Source: Pseudotamlana agarivorans (GTDB lineage: Bacteria > Bacteroidota > Bacteroidia > Flavobacteriales > Flavobacteriaceae). From it: a stretch of 64,000 bases of DNA. The stretch's first letter is position 1, and every line of letters begins with the position of its first letter. The DNA lies in assembly GCF_018860245.1 (NCBI RefSeq), contig NZ_JAHKPD010000014.1, forward strand, positions 1 to 64,000, read 5' to 3'. The notes beneath the pieces were generated by a model. The model worked only from the letters and a program-made list of their open reading frames with translations, searched no databases and was not told the origin of the DNA. A program made the translations under genes and the position numbers. Positions 35,837 through 44,070 of this stretch are shown here, one piece after another.

Positions 35837-37210
35837 TTATATATTCAATTCAGTAAATAATTCAACTAATTTAGGGTCCGACGGTCTAGGCGCATTAGGA
35901 TCTACGATATTACCTGCATCATCTATAAGAATAAACCTTGGAATGCCTTGAATTTGGTAATCGGTAACGAATTTTGACTTCCAATCATTATCCGCTAAAA
36001 CCTGTACACCTTGCAAATTTTCTGTTTCAATCATTTTCTTCCATTTCTCACGATCTGAAACTTTATCAATAGAAAGGCTTACAAACTCAATGTTTTTATC
36101 ATGGTACTTCTTTTCCAAATCTTTTAGGAAAGGAATTTCACGTTTACATGGTCCGCACCAAGTAGCCCATACATCGATGTATACGAATTTACCTTTTAAA
36201 TCGTCTAAAGATGTTTTACCGCCTTTGTAGTTTTCATAATCAACAAATTTAGGAGATGGCTTTCCTTTGACTACTGCTGTTAATTGGTTGTATTTTTCTG
36301 TGATTACAGAATTATTTTCTTCGTTTGTAGAAATCTCCATAAACGTCTTGTAAAAGGCTTCTACATCTTTAGCGCGAACTATCGTTTGGTTTGCTACATC
36401 AAATAAAAAGGTGTTTCTAATAGATTCAGATTCAATACCACGAGCCGTTTTAAAAAAGGCTTCTTCTTGTGTTAAGGAATCCTTCTCAATATAATCCTTA
36501 ATTTTTACAGCATAATGATCGGCTACAATTTTCTTATAACTAGGCGAAGCGTTATAATCGGCTTCATTCGAGTAATCGAATCCATCGAATTCATTTAAAA
36601 AATCGTCAGATACTTTAAAATCTGTGTTTTTCGTGAAATATCCATGCGCTCTTTCATAAACATTTAAACTTCCTAAGTAGTTATAATGCAATTCATTTTC
36701 TTCTTGGGCTTTAAAACTTTTAGAAACACCTTTAGCAGCATTTAAAATAGTTGTTAAAGTGTCTTTTATAGCTAATTGCTTTTCTTTATAATCCTTCTCA
36801 GACAAAGCATAAAGACTGGCATTCATCCCTAATAACTCACGGGTTTTCTTTAGTTTTTCTGCTAAATAATTGTTTTCAGGAGCACCTTCACCAGTGATTA
36901 TTAATGAATTTTGAAAATCCTTAGCGTCGTAATTAATATTAAGGTTATAACCAGATTCTAAATGTAAAAAGATTGGGTTTTTACCATCATATAATACATA
37001 AGAGCCGTTTTCTACAGTAAGTGTATCCTTGAATGTACCATCGGCCGCAACATTAATGGCCTCAGTAAAGGAACGGTCTTGCGTATTTATAGAAAGTTCA
37101 GAAGGTAATTTATTAGTAATTTTCCCAGAAATCAAAATGTAATCTGGTTTTGTTTCTGTTTTACAACTAAAGACAGAAATAGCTAGTGCTAAAATTAGTA
37201 GTTTTTTCAT
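35837..37210 (-). CDS. TlpA-like thioredoxin-fold lipoprotein
   Basis: A 457-residue lipoprotein: the lipobox ends AISVFSC with Cys16, so it is probably membrane-anchored in the periplasm. Residues about 25-100 match a DUF4369-like beta domain, the middle is helical, and from about residue 320 a TlpA/ResA-type thioredoxin domain has WATWCGPCKREIPFL with the CxxC redox pair and the cis-proline loop QGIPRFILID. Such proteins reduce periplasmic disulfides, often for cytochrome or secreted-protein maturation. No cytochrome genes are adjacent, so the partner is unknown. Confidence 0.9.
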   Translation of the reverse strand: MKKLLILALAISVFSCKTETKPDYILISGKITNKLPSELSINTQDRSFTEAINVAADGTFKDTLTVENGSYVLYDGKNPIFLHLESGYNLNINYDAKDFQNSLIITGEGAPENNYLAEKLKKTRELLGMNASLYALSEKDYKEKQLAIKDTLTTILNAAKGVSKSFKAQEENELHYNYLGSLNVYERAHGYFTKNTDFKVSDDFLNEFDGFDYSNEADYNASPSYKKIVADHYAVKIKDYIEKDSLTQEEAFFKTARGIESESIRNTFLFDVANQTIVRAKDVEAFYKTFMEISTNEENNSVITEKYNQLTAVVKGKPSPKFVDYENYKGGKTSLDDLKGKFVYIDVWATWCGPCKREIPFLKDLEKKYHDKNIEFVSLSIDKVSDREKWKKMIETENLQGVQVLADNDWKSKFVTDYQIQGIPRFILIDDAGNIVDPNAPRPSDPKLVELFTELNI

Positions 37211-37321
37211 TGTTTATTTTGGATTTTGCCAAATGTAATAATTTGATAGAGGCTCATAATTATTTTAAAGTTTTATTAACATTTGATTTCCTGTTTTTTA
37301 GAGGGAATTGTAAGTCATAAA

Positions 37322-37354
37322 AAAAGGCAGATAATAATCAATTATCTGCCTTTT
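37322..37354 (-). terminator. Terminator of the PL7 lyase gene
   Basis: Read leftward, AAAAGGCAGATAAT pairs with ATTATCTGCCTTTT followed by TTT. It lies 22-54 nt past the PL7 stop codon. Confidence 0.9.
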
Positions 37355-37375
37355 AAAATATAATAGTGTTTCTTT

Positions 37376-39016
37376 TTATTTTATAATCACGCGCTTATTT
37401 ATCGATCCGTTTTCACCTGAAAACTTAAAAATATATAATCCAGGAGTTAAGCTTGAAACATCAATTGAGTTTCCTTGAATAGCTTGTTTTACAATCGTTT
37501 TCCCCATGATATTAAAAATAGTAACAGTTTCAAACCCATTAGAGTTATTGAAATTAACAATTGTGCTTGCTGGGTTAGGATATAATGAAAATACTTCTAG
37601 GTTAGAAATTTCATGCTCCGTGCTTAAAGTTAAACAATCAGCATTATCACCATAGATTCTAATTTCAGCAATACTAGTCCAACCAGAACCAGCACTGTTT
37701 CCATTACCTGTAATTTTCACATAACGCGCGTTGTTTCCTGTTAAATCAAAAAGTTGCTCATCATCCACTGTAACTCCAGATGCCGCACTATCTTGATTTA
37801 AAATGACATCAGTAAATGAATTACCGTCTTGAGATACAGCAACATCAAAATTTGTTGTTCTAGCATCTGCTTTTAAGAAATACAAACCGATTTCTGTTAA
37901 ATCACGACTACACTCTAAATCTAATGTAATAGAAACCTCTGGTTCAACACTTGCATTTCCAGTCCAGTAATATCCAGTATCAACGACACCATCATAAGCA
38001 TAGTGTGGGCTAACATAATCTTTATCTACACCAACCTCAGTACCAACAGCAGTAGCATGAACAATTGTAATTTCGTCGGCCCTAGGCGTTGTGGTTCCTG
38101 TAGCAGGAGGATCGACACCACCTACACCATTACCATCTTGTTCTCCATTATGAGTAACACTAAAATCGTATACTACTACTTCTCCATAATTCAAGGCATT
38201 AGCATCAAAACTCGCACCCGCTTTTGAAGCATATTCTTGTTCCTTAGATAAGTTAGATTGTGTATAGTTACCAACTTTAAAGTAAGATTGATCGTAATCA
38301 ATATCCATAACATAATCTCTAGTAGCGATAGCATTACCATCGTCATCTTCATTTGTTGTCACCAGGTATTGAGTCGCATTTCCGTTTTCATAAGCTGTTA
38401 ATAATCCGCCTGCCTCAGAGTAGTAGCAGTAGTGCTTTCCGTCAATTACTTCAAAAATTACTTCATGCTTAGTACCAAGCGTATAACCTGTTTTTACAGT
38501 CACATCTTCTCTTAATTTCCCTCCATTAAATGATAAGAATAAATGATCTCCTTCTAATCTTAACACCATAGCATCATCAATTCCAGCATCTTTATCACCA
38601 TGAATTTGAGTAGCTACTAAATGGTCTTTGTATGTAGGTAAATGCGTAATAGCCTGTTCTACATAAATAACATGCGTTCCTGCTGTTGTCCAATAAACAT
38701 CTAAACTGCCATCAGGTAATCTTTCACGTAGTTCCGAACGAATGTAGTTCGAGTTTGCTGTTGAGCCATTGCTGTTATCAATAACAACTTTAAATACGAT
38801 GCCGTCATCTGTATTATTCACATAATAATAATCTTGATTATCGAAATTACAAAGTGGTTTTTGCTCGGATCCATCGGGTTTAGTGATTTTCCATTGGCTA
38901 CAATTTCTCATTAAATCCCCTGGAATTGCCTGAGCAAATACATTAGGAGCTGCCATAGAAAGCATCATACTTAGCATAAAAATACGTATGCTTCTTTTTA
39001 GTAGGTTTTGTTTCAT
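37376..39016 (-). CDS. Secreted PL7-family alginate lyase with F5/8-type C domain and T9SS sorting domain
   Basis: A 546-residue secreted lyase. Signal peptide residues 1-29 end NVFAQ. The catalytic jelly roll (about 30-280) has all three PL7 motifs: YIRSELRER, ATQIHGD and YFKVGNYTQ, supplying the Arg, Gln/His and Tyr used in beta-elimination of uronic acid chains. Residues about 310-450 look like an F5/8-type C (CBM32-like) domain (NNARYVKITGNGNS). The end (FSLYPNPASTIVNF to KRVIIK) is a T9SS type A sorting domain. Alginate is the likely substrate; poly-glucuronate is possible. No SusCD pair is nearby. Confidence 0.92.
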   Translation of the reverse strand: MKQNLLKRSIRIFMLSMMLSMAAPNVFAQAIPGDLMRNCSQWKITKPDGSEQKPLCNFDNQDYYYVNNTDDGIVFKVVIDNSNGSTANSNYIRSELRERLPDGSLDVYWTTAGTHVIYVEQAITHLPTYKDHLVATQIHGDKDAGIDDAMVLRLEGDHLFLSFNGGKLREDVTVKTGYTLGTKHEVIFEVIDGKHYCYYSEAGGLLTAYENGNATQYLVTTNEDDDGNAIATRDYVMDIDYDQSYFKVGNYTQSNLSKEQEYASKAGASFDANALNYGEVVVYDFSVTHNGEQDGNGVGGVDPPATGTTTPRADEITIVHATAVGTEVGVDKDYVSPHYAYDGVVDTGYYWTGNASVEPEVSITLDLECSRDLTEIGLYFLKADARTTNFDVAVSQDGNSFTDVILNQDSAASGVTVDDEQLFDLTGNNARYVKITGNGNSAGSGWTSIAEIRIYGDNADCLTLSTEHEISNLEVFSLYPNPASTIVNFNNSNGFETVTIFNIMGKTIVKQAIQGNSIDVSSLTPGLYIFKFSGENGSINKRVIIK

Positions 39017-39052
39017 TTTGTTAGTTTTTGGGTCTTTAGTTTCTGTGTTAAA

Positions 39053-39077
39053 TTGGTTTACCTAACTGGTTTACCAA
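39053..39077. promoter_or_regulatory. Putative operator upstream of PL7 gene
   Basis: Two copies of TGGTTTACC lie 13 bp apart (39054-39062 and 39067-39075). The second extends to the palindrome TGGT-TT-ACCA, and the pair is framed by AATTGG/CCAATT. It sits 37-61 bp upstream of the start. A closely similar TTGGTTAACCAA occurs before the PQQ-type dehydrogenase gene. Confidence 0.5.
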
Positions 39078-39240
39078 TTATTTGTTTGCGAATTTATATA
39101 AAACAACTTAAAAACCCAAAAGTATATGTGTAATTAATCCGGTAAAAAACTTTATTTGAAAGAATTTACCTAAGAACCAAATAGGTAGGCAAATTTTTAA
39201 TTAATGAATATTTGGTAAGACAGATAATTTAAATAGACAC

Positions 39241-40095
39241 CTAAACAACCGTGGTTAATTTGTTGTGATCTACGATTTCTGGGATAATATCTAATGAAAA
39301 TAATTGCTTTTGAACTTCCATGACGGCCACTTCATCAATTAAGCCTTGAGACCATTCGGTAAGATTTAACCATTCTTGAACATCTTCAATTTTTTGATTG
39401 TAACGATTAGCAATGGTATAATCAATATTAGGAATAGCTTTAAAATCAGCAGTAGTACGGTTAATAATATGGAGAATGGTTTTTAATTCATCTTTATTAG
39501 TTTCTATAAAATCTTCACGGGCTGCAATAACAAAGCAAGGCCAGGGGGAAGGACAGTCATCAATTCGCCTAAAGATCTTTTGATCAACCAATGGTTTAGT
39601 CATGAATTTCTCCCAAAGAAAGTAATCGGCTTTTCCCTGTGTTAATCCTTTTACGGCACCATTTAAATCATTAATAATTTCAAAATCTAAATCAGTTTTT
39701 AAGTCCCATTGGTGGTTTTCAGCATTAACATAAGCCATTAAATGAGAGCCCGAACCATAACGGCTAATCGCCGCTTTCTTACCTTTTAAAGCTTCAATAG
39801 TCTTGTAGTTTGATTGTTCTGCCACATGAACTCCCCAAATTAAAGGTGTTTGCACAAAAGTCTGCACAATTTTACTTGGGTTGCCTGCAATGATGTCTTT
39901 TATAATACCTTCGGTTAAAATGACTGCAATATCAATATCACCAGACCTGAGTGCTTTACACATGGCTCCTGTACCATCTGGATAATCTTGCCAGCTTAAA
40001 TTAATACCCTCTTTTTTATACTCACCTTCCTTTAATGTTAAATACCATGCTAAATTAAAGTGTTCTGGAACACCACCAATGCTTACTCTTTTCAT
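39241..40095 (-). CDS. Periplasmic-binding-protein-fold protein (THI5/SsuA-like), no signal peptide
   Basis: A 284-residue protein with the type II binding-protein fold of the NMT1/THI5-like group (IGGVPEHFNLAWYLTLKEGEY at the N-terminus, GMVK-like hinge segments, LIWGVHVAEQ). It begins MKRVSIGGV with no signal peptide or lipobox, so it should be cytoplasmic. No ABC permease or ATPase gene is adjacent. Cytoplasmic relatives include enzymes of thiamine-precursor and menaquinone (MqnA/MqnD) synthesis, so it could be an enzyme or a sensor rather than a transporter part. Identity beyond the fold is not certain. Confidence 0.75.
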   Translation of the reverse strand: MKRVSIGGVPEHFNLAWYLTLKEGEYKKEGINLSWQDYPDGTGAMCKALRSGDIDIAVILTEGIIKDIIAGNPSKIVQTFVQTPLIWGVHVAEQSNYKTIEALKGKKAAISRYGSGSHLMAYVNAENHQWDLKTDLDFEIINDLNGAVKGLTQGKADYFLWEKFMTKPLVDQKIFRRIDDCPSPWPCFVIAAREDFIETNKDELKTILHIINRTTADFKAIPNIDYTIANRYNQKIEDVQEWLNLTEWSQGLIDEVAVMEVQKQLFSLDIIPEIVDHNKLTTVV

Positions 40096-40169
40096 AGTCT
40101 TTTCTGAAAGGTTATTTACTTGATCGGGTTAAATCTTAAACGAGATGCTTTAAAATCTATAATTAATAT

Positions 40170-40739
40170 CTATTGCCTTTTTTTCCATTCTTCATTCAGG
40201 ATACTATAAACATAAGTACCTTCGCTTTTGCCGTAAGATTGCATATTATAATTTCTTAGTAAACCTTCTTTTACGGCACCTAATTTTTCTATGGCCTTTT
40301 GAGACCTTAAATTGCGAATATCTATTTTAAACTCTACTCTTCTAAAGTTTAAAGTATCAAAACAGTGGTCAAGTAGAAGTTTTTTACACATGGCGTTAAT
40401 ACCTGTACCTTGAAATTTTTCAGCAATCCAAGTCCATCCAATTTCAAGTCTTTTATTGGTGAAACTCATATTTCCCAACATAGTTAAACCAATAGGTTGT
40501 TGATCTTCTTTGTTTATTATAATTAAAGGGTAAATTTCTTTTTCCTTCTTAGAATTTAAGCAAAAATCGAAATAACCTTCTAAATCATGCCTATTATTAA
40601 CCCGGGCACCAAATTCACCTAATGCTTTGTTATAACTTATAGTTTCAATAATATTAATATCATCTCTGGTGAGCGGACGAAGTAAAACGGTTTGATTCTC
40701 AAGAATCAATTCTGAGGCAAAAAAAATATCTAAATTCAT
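40170..40739 (-). CDS. GNAT-family N-acetyltransferase (RimJ/RimL-like)
   Basis: A 189-residue acetyltransferase. The start LILENQTVLLRPLTRDDIN, the acetyl-CoA loop area WIAEKFQGTGINAMCKK and the block NFRRVEFKIDIRNLRSQKA are typical of the RimJ/RimL branch, which acetylates ribosomal protein N-termini or small amines. The substrate is unknown. It is 4 nt after the nucleoside phosphorylase gene stop and likely shares its transcript. Confidence 0.88.
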   Translation of the reverse strand: MNLDIFFASELILENQTVLLRPLTRDDINIIETISYNKALGEFGARVNNRHDLEGYFDFCLNSKKEKEIYPLIIINKEDQQPIGLTMLGNMSFTNKRLEIGWTWIAEKFQGTGINAMCKKLLLDHCFDTLNFRRVEFKIDIRNLRSQKAIEKLGAVKEGLLRNYNMQSYGKSEGTYVYSILNEEWKKRQ

Positions 40740-40743
40740 GTTT

Positions 40744-41619
40744 TTAATTTGAAACCACCAGTTTATCTAAAGTATATATAATAAGCTTTTCAATGGCGGC
40801 CAAAGGATTTTTACTAAAGGTTCCGTTTGCTCTATTAGCTATAATGGCGTTTAAGGACATAGCATTGTGCCCGAGTAATTTAGCTAATCCGTAAATAGCT
40901 GAAGTTTCCATTTCGAAATTTGAAATGCAAATACCTTCATAACTAAATTGATCCATTTTATCATTTAAATCAGGGTCTTGAACAGCTAAACGTAAAACCC
41001 TCCCTTGCGGACCATAAAAACCACCGGCAGTAGCTGTTAACCCTTTGTAAGTTAATTTACTTTCTAATTTTCTCTCAAGCAACTCACTTCCTTTTATTAC
41101 GATTGGTTTGGCCTTATTTAGGCTCCAATTAGTATGATGGATAAATGCTTTTTCAATTTCTGGATTAGCAATAGAGTCAATTTGATAGGCGTGAAGCATA
41201 CCATTAACATCCAAACCATGTGTACTCAAAACAAAGGCGTCGACTGGAATGTTTTTTTGAAGTGAACCCGAAGTACCAATTCTAATTATGTCTAGAGATT
41301 TTAAGCCTTCTTTAGGTTGTCTTGTCTCAAAATCAATATTAACTAAGGCATCCAGTTCGTTTAATACAATGTCTATATTATCTGGACCTATACCAGTTGA
41401 AACGACAGAAATACGTTTGCCTTTGTAAATTCCAGTATGTGTTTTAAATTCACGTTTTTGAGTTTCAAATTCCACTGCATCAAAATGCTTAGATATTTTT
41501 TCTACACGATTTTGATCACCAACTAAAATTATAGTGTCTGCAATATGCTCAGGTTTTAAATTTAAATGGTAAATACTACCATCAGGATTTAAAATAAGCT
41601 CAGAATCTTTAATCGTCAT
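40744..41619 (-). CDS. Nucleoside phosphorylase
   Basis: A 291-residue PNP/UDP-family phosphorylase that splits a nucleoside with phosphate. HIADTIILVGDQNRVEKIS starts the fold, VVSTGIGPDNIDIVLNEL is the phosphate site and ISNFEMETSAIYGLAKLLG holds the ribose-binding Met-Glu pair. It is closest to uridine phosphorylase-type proteins of Bacteroidetes. I start it at 41619 (MTIKDSELI), overlapping the DUF1835 stop by 11 nt; the longer start at 41688 adds residues that do not fit. Confidence 0.9.
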   Translation of the reverse strand: MTIKDSELILNPDGSIYHLNLKPEHIADTIILVGDQNRVEKISKHFDAVEFETQKREFKTHTGIYKGKRISVVSTGIGPDNIDIVLNELDALVNIDFETRQPKEGLKSLDIIRIGTSGSLQKNIPVDAFVLSTHGLDVNGMLHAYQIDSIANPEIEKAFIHHTNWSLNKAKPIVIKGSELLERKLESKLTYKGLTATAGGFYGPQGRVLRLAVQDPDLNDKMDQFSYEGICISNFEMETSAIYGLAKLLGHNAMSLNAIIANRANGTFSKNPLAAIEKLIIYTLDKLVVSN

Positions 41620-42550
41620 AATGCACTGATTTAACAAGTTTATTTGCAGATTTACTGAAATAGAATGCCGCTTTTTTAACCCCACCATAGGTTATACCAT
41701 TGTCAATGTCTTCTGCAAAATTATGTTGATCTTGAAGGGCTAGTAGGCCATTTCTATTTAATACTACGCCATCATCATTAACCGAATAGAAAATACTGAG
41801 TTCATCAATAATACGTTTCAATTGCAGATCACCATAGCCAAAATACCCCTGATAATTAAGAATGTAGCCTAACAAATGATTTTTTGACGTAATTTTATGC
41901 TTATTTAAAATTTCGAGAATGTTTCTTTCCAAATCATTTAACCCGGTTATAGCATCTGGAAACCGTTCTAAATGTGCTTTTAAACAATTGCTTAAATAAT
42001 CGAAGGAAGAACTTTTTACAATCAGTGGTTTTAGTAAATTATGGTCAAGACCGCAGTAAATACGCCAAACACTTCTAGCCATATCTAAATCTTCTTCATT
42101 TAGCAAGATTTTACTATCATAGTGCTGCATTAGTTGATCTGGACTTAATTCACCTAAACCTTTTAAGTTTTTACTCCCTTTTTCTCGTCCGCTACAAACT
42201 AAATAAATAGGAAGATCAATTTTCTTTTGTTTAATTAAACTAATAACCGCGACCATATTAATATGGCAAAACAAATCGTATTCAAACCATAAAATAATTT
42301 CAGAATATAACTCAGGGTGATTTAACTTTTCTAATTCACTATGGATAAGTTCATTGTCGACTTCCACATTGTAGTAGGCCTTAAAATAAGCTTTTCTCAT
42401 CTCTAAAAATCGATTAGAAAAAACCATTTCGGTGGTTGGGCCCTCACAAAGCATGGCTTGCCAACTTAGAAAATCACCTTCAATTTTTAACTCATTCAGT
42501 ATGCCTGTTAGAACAGATCCATTTGTAATGTGAAGTGGTTTGTTGCTCAT
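41609..42550 (-). CDS. DUF1835 domain-containing protein
   Basis: A 313-residue protein with an N-terminal DUF1835 domain (LHITNGSVLTGILNELK, then LSWQAMLCEGPT) and a helical C-terminal part of the DUF3658-like sort with RNILEILNKHKITSKNHLL resembling a winged helix. No function is established for the family. It sits in a compact set: 3 nt downstream of the SUI1-type gene and overlapping the phosphorylase gene. Confidence 0.85.
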   Translation of the reverse strand: MSNKPLHITNGSVLTGILNELKIEGDFLSWQAMLCEGPTTEMVFSNRFLEMRKAYFKAYYNVEVDNELIHSELEKLNHPELYSEIILWFEYDLFCHINMVAVISLIKQKKIDLPIYLVCSGREKGSKNLKGLGELSPDQLMQHYDSKILLNEEDLDMARSVWRIYCGLDHNLLKPLIVKSSSFDYLSNCLKAHLERFPDAITGLNDLERNILEILNKHKITSKNHLLGYILNYQGYFGYGDLQLKRIIDELSIFYSVNDDGVVLNRNGLLALQDQHNFAEDIDNGITYGGVKKAAFYFSKSANKLVKSVHYDD

Positions 42551-42553
42551 AAA

Positions 42554-42883
42554 TTAACCTCCTACACGTTTTACATTAAACCCTTTTTCTTTTAGCATTT
42601 CCATGATCTTATCACGATAGTCACCTTGGATAATGATTTTATCATCTTTAAAACTACCACCAACACTAAGTTTGGTTTTTATTTCTTTAGCTAATATTTT
42701 AAAATCCTCGGTGGCACCCGTGTAGCCATCTAAAATAGTAATTGGCTTGCCTTTACGTTTTTCATACTTACATAAAATAGGATCGTCCTGCATCCAGATA
42801 CCTGAAGTATCCTTAGTGTTTGCTTGGTTTTCCTCAATTTCATGATCGGGAAATAAGTTCTTTAGTTGGTCTTGTAAATCCAT
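42554..42883 (-). CDS. SUI1/eIF1-like translation initiation factor (YciH type)
   Basis: A 109-residue SUI1-domain protein. RKGKPITILDGYTGATEDF, KIKTKLSVGGSFKDDKIII and QGDYRDKIMEMLKEKGFNV form the eIF1-like alpha/beta fold. E. coli YciH can influence start selection on the 30S subunit in vitro, but its role in bacteria is not settled. It lies 16 nt downstream of the 2OG oxygenase gene. Confidence 0.92.
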   Translation of the reverse strand: MDLQDQLKNLFPDHEIEENQANTKDTSGIWMQDDPILCKYEKRKGKPITILDGYTGATEDFKILAKEIKTKLSVGGSFKDDKIIIQGDYRDKIMEMLKEKGFNVKRVGG

Positions 42884-42899
42884 TTGGTTAGTTTGGTTT

Positions 42900-43847
42900 T
42901 TATTTTATAAGTCCGAGTTCAATTAAACGTTCAGTTAAAAATTCGCCAGCCGTTATATCATCAAATGCTTTTGGATTTGCATCATCAATACATGCCTCTA
43001 AAACATCTAACTTCATCGCACTAATTGGGTGCATAAAAAATGGAATCGAATAACGCGAAGTGCCCCAAAGTTCTTTTGGCGGATTGATTACCCGATGTAT
43101 AGTAGATTTCAGTTTGTTGTTGGTGTGTCTGGAAAGCATGTCTCCAACATTTATCATGAGTTCGTCTGGTTCTGCAATCGCATCAATCCATTCCCCTTTA
43201 TGATTTTGAACCTGTAGCCCACGTCCTTGAGCTCCCATTAAAAGTGTAATTAAATTAATATCACCATGAGCTGCAGCGCGTTCGGCTGCTTTAGGTTCTT
43301 CCGAAATGGGCGGGTAGTGGATAGGCCTTAAAATAGAGTTTCCATTTAGGATATATTTATCGAAATAAGTTTCATCTAAATTGAGGTGTATTGCCAAAGC
43401 ACGAAGTACATACTTTGCCGTTTTTTCAAGCATTTTATAAGCTTCTTTTCCTGTTTTATTAAAATTAGGCAATTCTTCTACAAAAACATTGTCTGGGTAT
43501 TCCGCTTTTAGCGCTTCGTCATTTTCGACATATTGTCCGAAATGCCAAAACTCCTTTAAATCACCTTCCTTTTTACCTTTTGCGCTTTCCTTACCAAAAG
43601 AAACATACCCTCGTTGTCCTGCAATTTCAGGGATTTCATATTTCTGTTTAGTTTCAATAGGAAGATCAAAGAAGTTTTTAATCTCTTTATAAAGGTTTTC
43701 AACAAGCTTTTCATCTAAAAAATGACCTTTTAAAGCCACAAAACCAATGTCTTCGTATGCTTTACCAATAGCGCTAACAAAGTTTTGTTTTTTATTAGCA
43801 TCTTCAGAAATAAAATCTTTTAAATCGACACTAGGTATCTTGTTCAT
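42900..43847 (-). CDS. 2-oxoglutarate/Fe(II) dioxygenase, isopenicillin-N-synthase-like family
   Basis: A 315-residue oxygenase of the DIOX_N/2OG-FeII_Oxy type. Iron ligands are H and D in AAHGDINLITLL and H in LKSTIHRVINPP; the 2OG-binding Arg-x-Ser is in TSRYSIPFF. The N-terminal domain begins IPSVDLKDF. Family members act on many small molecules, so the substrate is unknown. It heads a leftward run through SUI1, DUF1835, phosphorylase and GNAT genes with spacings under 20 nt, implying one transcript. Confidence 0.92.
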   Translation of the reverse strand: MNKIPSVDLKDFISEDANKKQNFVSAIGKAYEDIGFVALKGHFLDEKLVENLYKEIKNFFDLPIETKQKYEIPEIAGQRGYVSFGKESAKGKKEGDLKEFWHFGQYVENDEALKAEYPDNVFVEELPNFNKTGKEAYKMLEKTAKYVLRALAIHLNLDETYFDKYILNGNSILRPIHYPPISEEPKAAERAAAHGDINLITLLMGAQGRGLQVQNHKGEWIDAIAEPDELMINVGDMLSRHTNNKLKSTIHRVINPPKELWGTSRYSIPFFMHPISAMKLDVLEACIDDANPKAFDDITAGEFLTERLIELGLIK

Positions 43848-44014
43848 GAGGTGTTTTTTGATAAGAACTTATCTGGCGGTGCCTTTATTTCTTTTTGATT
43901 TACAGATAAAAGGCCCAGTTTAGTTCAGGTGTGTTACACAAATGTACGAAAAACATTGATTGATTTTGCAAAGCATCATTTCCTTCGGAAGCCTTATAAA
44001 GTCAGTTTTTATCC

Positions 44015-44022
44015 TATCTTTG
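44015..44022 (+). promoter_or_regulatory. Possible -7 box for the E1 fusion gene
   Basis: TATCTTTG fits TAnnTTTG and lies 48 nt before the ATG at 44071. No clear -33 TTG is found at the expected spacing. Confidence 0.35.
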
Positions 44023-44070
44023 GTATGCTTTAGTAATTAAATTTTTATTAAAAAAAAGCAAGAACAAGGG

